From positions 342,127-406,126 of the forward strand of contig NZ_WITC01000036.1 in assembly GCF_009601505.1 (NCBI RefSeq): DNA of 64,000 nucleotides. The letters run 5' to 3'. This stretch comes from Sinorhizobium terangae. Lineage in GTDB: Bacteria; Pseudomonadota; Alphaproteobacteria; Rhizobiales; Rhizobiaceae. The notes beneath the pieces were generated by a model. That model did not search any database. It saw only the letters and a list, made by a program, of their open reading frames with translations, and was not told the DNA's origin. The position numbers were made by a program, and so were the translations under genes. This document shows positions 61,402 through 64,000 of this stretch, piece by piece; the stretch's first letter is position 1; every line of letters starts with the position of its first letter.

Positions 61402-61920
61402 ATGAACTGGACTGACGAGCGGGTGGAGAAACTGAAGAAGCTGTGGTCCGAGGGCCTGAGCGCCAGCCAGATCGCGGCACAACTGGGTGGCGTCAGCCGC
61501 AACGCCGTGATCGGCAAGGTTCACCGGTTGAGCCTGCCGGGCCGTGCGAAGGCGGGTGGCACGACCACTGCCGCGCGTCCGAAGCGCACCACGTCCGCTC
61601 CCCGGGCACCGAACTATGCCGCGCGCGTCGCCACCCGCACCGTCACCCGCACCGCCGGCGCGACCGTGCTGAAGGAAGAGGTCGAAGTCGATCTCGTCGC
61701 CGACCAGGACATCGAACTCGCACCGAACGTCGTCATCCCGATGTCGCGGCGCCTCGGCCTGACGGAGCTCACGGAGCGCACCTGCAAGTGGCCGATCGGC
61801 GACCCGCTGAAGGAAGAGTTCCATTTCTGCGGCAACGACTCGCCGGAATCGTCGCCCTATTGCAGCTATCACACGCGGCTCGCCTATCAGCCTTCCGCCG
61901 AGCGCCGGCGCATGCGCTGA
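61402..61920 (+). CDS. gcrA: Cell-cycle transcription factor GcrA
   Basis: A 172-residue protein with the defining N terminus MNWTDERVEKLKKLWSEGLS and helix-turn-helix ASQIAAQLGGVSRNAVIGKVHRL, a basic Pro/Ala-rich linker, and a C-terminal RNA-polymerase-contact region (TCKWPIGDPLKEEFHFCGN, SPYCSYHTRLAYQP). GcrA works with sigma-70 at promoters methylated by CcrM and is a master cell-cycle regulator in Alphaproteobacteria. Its own upstream region holds many GANTC sites and a CtrA box. Confidence 0.96.
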   Translation: MNWTDERVEKLKKLWSEGLSASQIAAQLGGVSRNAVIGKVHRLSLPGRAKAGGTTTAARPKRTTSAPRAPNYAARVATRTVTRTAGATVLKEEVEVDLVADQDIELAPNVVIPMSRRLGLTELTERTCKWPIGDPLKEEFHFCGNDSPESSPYCSYHTRLAYQPSAERRRMR

Positions 61921-61943
61921 CCGACCGCGAGCAAACATAATTG

Positions 61944-61970
61944 AAAAAGGGGCGGTGACGCCCCTTTTTT
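61944..61970. terminator. Bidirectional intrinsic terminator between gcrA and phoB
   Basis: A run of five A, the stem GGGGCG/CGCCCC with GTGA loop, and a run of six T. It can end gcrA on the plus strand and the phoB operon on the minus strand. Confidence 0.92.
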
Positions 61971-61997
61971 GATGCCTGTGGAAGCGGGCGGGTGGCC

Positions 61998-62681
61998 TCA
62001 GCTTTCCAGTGAATAGCCGGCGCCGCGTACGGTGCGGATGACATCGGGCATGTTGGAGAAGTTCAACGCCTTGCGAAGGCGGCCGACATGCACGTCCACG
62101 GTGCGCTCGTCGACATAGATGTCATGTCCCCACACGCCGTCGAGAAGCTGCGAACGGGAGAAGACGCGCCCCGGCGAGGACATCAGGAACTCCAGGAGCC
62201 GGAACTCCGTCGGTCCGAGCCGGACTTCACGGCTGCGCCTGTGGACACGGTGCGTCTCGCGATCGAGTTCGATGTCGCCGCAGCGCAACAGCGTCGAAAG
62301 CACCTCGGGCTTGGCCCGCCTGAGCATTGCCTTCACTCTCGCCATCAGTTCCGGCGTCGAAAACGGTTTGACGACATAGTCGTCCGCGCCGGTGGCAAGC
62401 CCGCGAACGCGTTCGCTTTCCTCGCCCCGCGCGGTGAGCATGATGATCGGCAGGCGCTCCGTTTCCGGCCTCTGCCGCAGCCGGCGGCAGAGTTCGATGC
62501 CGGAGACCCCGGGCAGCATCCAGTCGAGGATCAGGAGATCGGGCAACCGCTCCTGAAGGCGGATCTCGGCCTCGTCTCCACGCAAGATCGTATCGACGTC
62601 GAAACCTTCGGCTTCGAGATTGTAGCGCAGGAGGACGCTCAGCGCCTCCTCGTCCTCGACTACGGCTATCTTCGGCAACAT
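61998..62681 (-). CDS. phoB: Phosphate regulon response regulator PhoB
   Basis: A 227-residue OmpR-type regulator. The receiver has D10/E11 and phosphoacceptor D53 in LILDWMLPGVSG, and Lys in VVKPFS; the winged helix covers about 130-225 (LGPTEFRLLEFLMSSPGRVFSRSQLLDGVW, RTVDVHVGRLRKAL). It activates phosphate-starvation genes after phosphorylation by PhoR. AAGGAG precedes the ATG at 62681. It follows phoU by 121 bp at the end of the pst-phoU-phoB group. Confidence 0.95.
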   Translation of the reverse strand: MLPKIAVVEDEEALSVLLRYNLEAEGFDVDTILRGDEAEIRLQERLPDLLILDWMLPGVSGIELCRRLRQRPETERLPIIMLTARGEESERVRGLATGADDYVVKPFSTPELMARVKAMLRRAKPEVLSTLLRCGDIELDRETHRVHRRSREVRLGPTEFRLLEFLMSSPGRVFSRSQLLDGVWGHDIYVDERTVDVHVGRLRKALNFSNMPDVIRTVRGAGYSLES

Positions 62682-62802
62682 TCGGTCATGCTCCTTCCCA
62701 CGCGCGGGTGCCATCATGCCACCGCGGCACAGTATGGGCCGCGGAAAACCGCGACCGGTATAAGATCAACGCATGCACTAGGGCATACGGCTATCGGGCA
62801 CT

Positions 62803-63516
62803 CTAGTCCGTCACAGAGCCTAGCGTGGACGTCGTGTCGTCCTTCGGCCGCTCGCCCTGCGGCTGGGCGCCCGTCGCCATGTAGTAGATAGTTTCGGCAA
62901 TGTTGGTCGCGTGGTCGCCGATACGCTCAATGTTCTTGGCACAGAAGAGAAGATGCGTGCACGGCGTGATGTTGCGCGGATCTTCCATCATATAGGTGAG
63001 CAGTTCGCGGAAAAGCGACGTGTAGATCGCGTCGATCTCCTCGTCGCGCTCGCGGATGCTGTTTGCCTTTTCCGGCGAGCGGGAGGCATAGACGTCGAGC
63101 ACCTCCTTGAGCTGGACCAAGGCCAGTTCCGCCAGGTGCTCCAGGCCACGGGCGAGCTTGCGCGGGATGCCGGATCCGGCGACCGCGATCACGCGCTTGG
63201 CGGTGTTCTTGCCTAAATCGCCGACACGTTCCAGATCGGCGGCGATACGGATCGACCCCATGATCTCGCGGAGATCCGAGGCCATAGGCTGACGCTTGGC
63301 GATGGTGACGATCGCCTTGTCGCCGATTTGGCGCTCGGCATCGTCAAGGATGGCGTCGTCGGAAATCACCTTCTGCGCCAGCGCCAGGTCGGAATTCACG
63401 AGCGCCCGGACGGAATCGGCCACCATCTGCTCGGCAAGCCCTCCCATTTCCGAGACGCGGCGCGTCAGATATTTCAGCTCGTCGTCAAACGCCGACGTGA
63501 TGTGTGTAGGTGACAT
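62803..63516 (-). CDS. phoU: Phosphate signalling protein PhoU
   Basis: A 237-residue protein of two related three-helix bundles with the metal-binding acidic patterns (LGKNTAKRVIAVAG, ERIGDHATNIAETIYYM). PhoU links the PstSCAB transporter to the PhoR kinase and keeps the Pho regulon off when phosphate is plentiful. The N terminus SAFDDELKYLTRRVSEMGG is standard. It lies between pstB and phoB, with a repeat in the gap to pstB. Confidence 0.95.
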   Translation of the reverse strand: MSPTHITSAFDDELKYLTRRVSEMGGLAEQMVADSVRALVNSDLALAQKVISDDAILDDAERQIGDKAIVTIAKRQPMASDLREIMGSIRIAADLERVGDLGKNTAKRVIAVAGSGIPRKLARGLEHLAELALVQLKEVLDVYASRSPEKANSIRERDEEIDAIYTSLFRELLTYMMEDPRNITPCTHLLFCAKNIERIGDHATNIAETIYYMATGAQPQGERPKDDTTSTLGSVTD

Positions 63517-63549
63517 GTTTCGTTCCTCGAACTCGCAAACCCGTTGACC

Positions 63550-63647
63550 AGATCATTTCATGCTCCGTCGAAACGCTGAAATGACCTAACTCCTTGAACT
63601 TACACAAATCCAGAGGAGAACCGTTGCGCGCTCTTCCTGGAATTGCC
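63550..63647 (+). repeat. Family C repeat within the pst-pho operon
   Basis: Hairpin GATCATTTC...GAAATGACC, then AGGAGAACCGTTGCGCGCTC and TTCCTGGAATTGCCC. It is similar to the first part of the 37562 array but a single unit. It lies between pstB and phoU and so is probably transcribed within the operon. Confidence 0.7.
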
Positions 63648-63660
63648 CTGGTCGCCTGGC

Positions 63661-64000
63661 TTAGCCAAACCGACCCATGATGTAGTCCTGCGTGCGCTGG
63701 TCATCCGGATTGGTGAACATCTTATCGGTATCGTTCTCCTCGACGAGATTGCCGAGGTGGAACATGGCGGTGCGCTGCGAGACGCGCGCGGCCTGCTGCA
63801 TAGAGTGCGTCACGATGACGATCGTGAAGTTCGCGCGAAGTTCGTGAATGAGTTCCTCGACCTTCGCGGTAGCGATCGGATCGAGTGCCGAACAGGGCTC
63901 GTCCATCAGGATCACCTCGGGGCTGACGGCAACGGCGCGCGCAATACAGAGACGCTGCTGCTGGCCACCGGAAAGGCCTGTACCCGGCTCGTGCAGGCGA
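63661..64000 (-). CDS. pstB: Phosphate ABC transporter ATP-binding protein PstB, C-terminal part
   Basis: The gene runs off the right edge; 112 C-terminal residues are visible. They include the signature [14 protein letters not shown], Walker [14 protein letters not shown], the switch His in [16 protein letters not shown], and the PstB-typical tail [28 protein letters not shown]. PstB powers high-affinity phosphate import and takes part in Pho signalling with PhoU. Confidence 0.95.
   Translation of the reverse strand, partial: RLHEPGTGLSGGQQQRLCIARAVAVSPEVILMDEPCSALDPIATAKVEELIHELRANFTIVIVTHSMQQAARVSQRTAMFHLGNLVEENDTDKMFTNPDDQRTQDYIMGRFG

Overview
The window reads as an ordinary, gene-dense stretch of a rhizobial chromosome, most likely Sinorhizobium/Ensifer. 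The signs are high GC, alphaproteobacterial cell-cycle genes (gcrA, podJ), a SAM-II riboswitch ahead of metZ, a two-domain dCTP deaminase, and many short palindromic mosaic repeats of the RIME type described in Rhizobiaceae. From memory the gene order resembles the Sinorhizobium meliloti chromosome; I could not align it. There is no prophage, integrated plasmid, CRISPR array, rRNA operon or intact insertion sequence. One tRNA gene (Gly, anticodon CCC) is present.

Layout. 1-1.2 kb: the start of secD and a small exported protein. 1.3-9.6 kb: a catabolic/uptake locus. A TetR regulator, an aminotransferase and a TPP decarboxylase on the minus strand face a polar amino-acid ABC transporter (ATPase, binding protein, two permeases) and an M20 amidohydrolase on the plus strand. 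The enzyme pair looks like the arginine transaminase pathway (AruH/AruI) rather than acetolactate synthase. 9.7-13.9 kb: an ArnT-like glycosyltransferase and a bd-type quinol oxidase (cydA, cydB, a 37-residue DUF2474 protein). 14-19.5 kb: chorismate mutase, galE, a TadG-like protein, an aminotransferase and mscL. 19.6-24.5 kb: a CrbS/CrbR-like pair, that is, a symporter-domain hybrid kinase and a NarL-type regulator. 24.6-30.3 kb: DUF952-pyrD, a MATE exporter, a CAP-domain lipoprotein, a TPR methyltransferase and a YitT-family membrane protein. 30.3-33.9 kb: two of the four ligase-associated DNA repair genes (DEXH helicase, pdeM). 34-41.5 kb: a DHFR-like protein, a lone Lrp-type RAM domain, a TSUP exporter with its TIGR02186 partner, and podJ. 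41.9-47.3 kb: a fatty-acid beta-oxidation operon behind a near-perfect 28-bp palindrome. 47.4-53.7 kb: small metabolic and regulatory genes and tRNA-Gly. 53.8-64 kb: dcd, SAM-II riboswitch/metZ, a CDP-alcohol phosphatidyltransferase, apaG, hslO, argF, argD, gcrA, phoB, phoU and the end of pstB.

The least ordinary material is small-scale. (1) Three families of two-hairpin repeats (called A, B and C here) fill most gaps, with about a dozen family B copies. One family A copy lies in frame inside the second ABC permease and supplies about 38 residues of its cytoplasmic N terminus. (2) The gcrA/argD intergenic region carries six GANTC (CcrM) sites in about 230 bp and a CtrA-type box, and argD has a promoter that puts a terminator-like hairpin at the very 5' end of its mRNA. 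(3) metZ has a SAM-II aptamer followed by competing antiterminator and terminator hairpins. (4) A 57-58 bp unit is tandemly triplicated right at the podJ stop codon. I found no wholly new multi-gene system; the strongest candidate for new biology is the repeat-derived protein segment in the permease.
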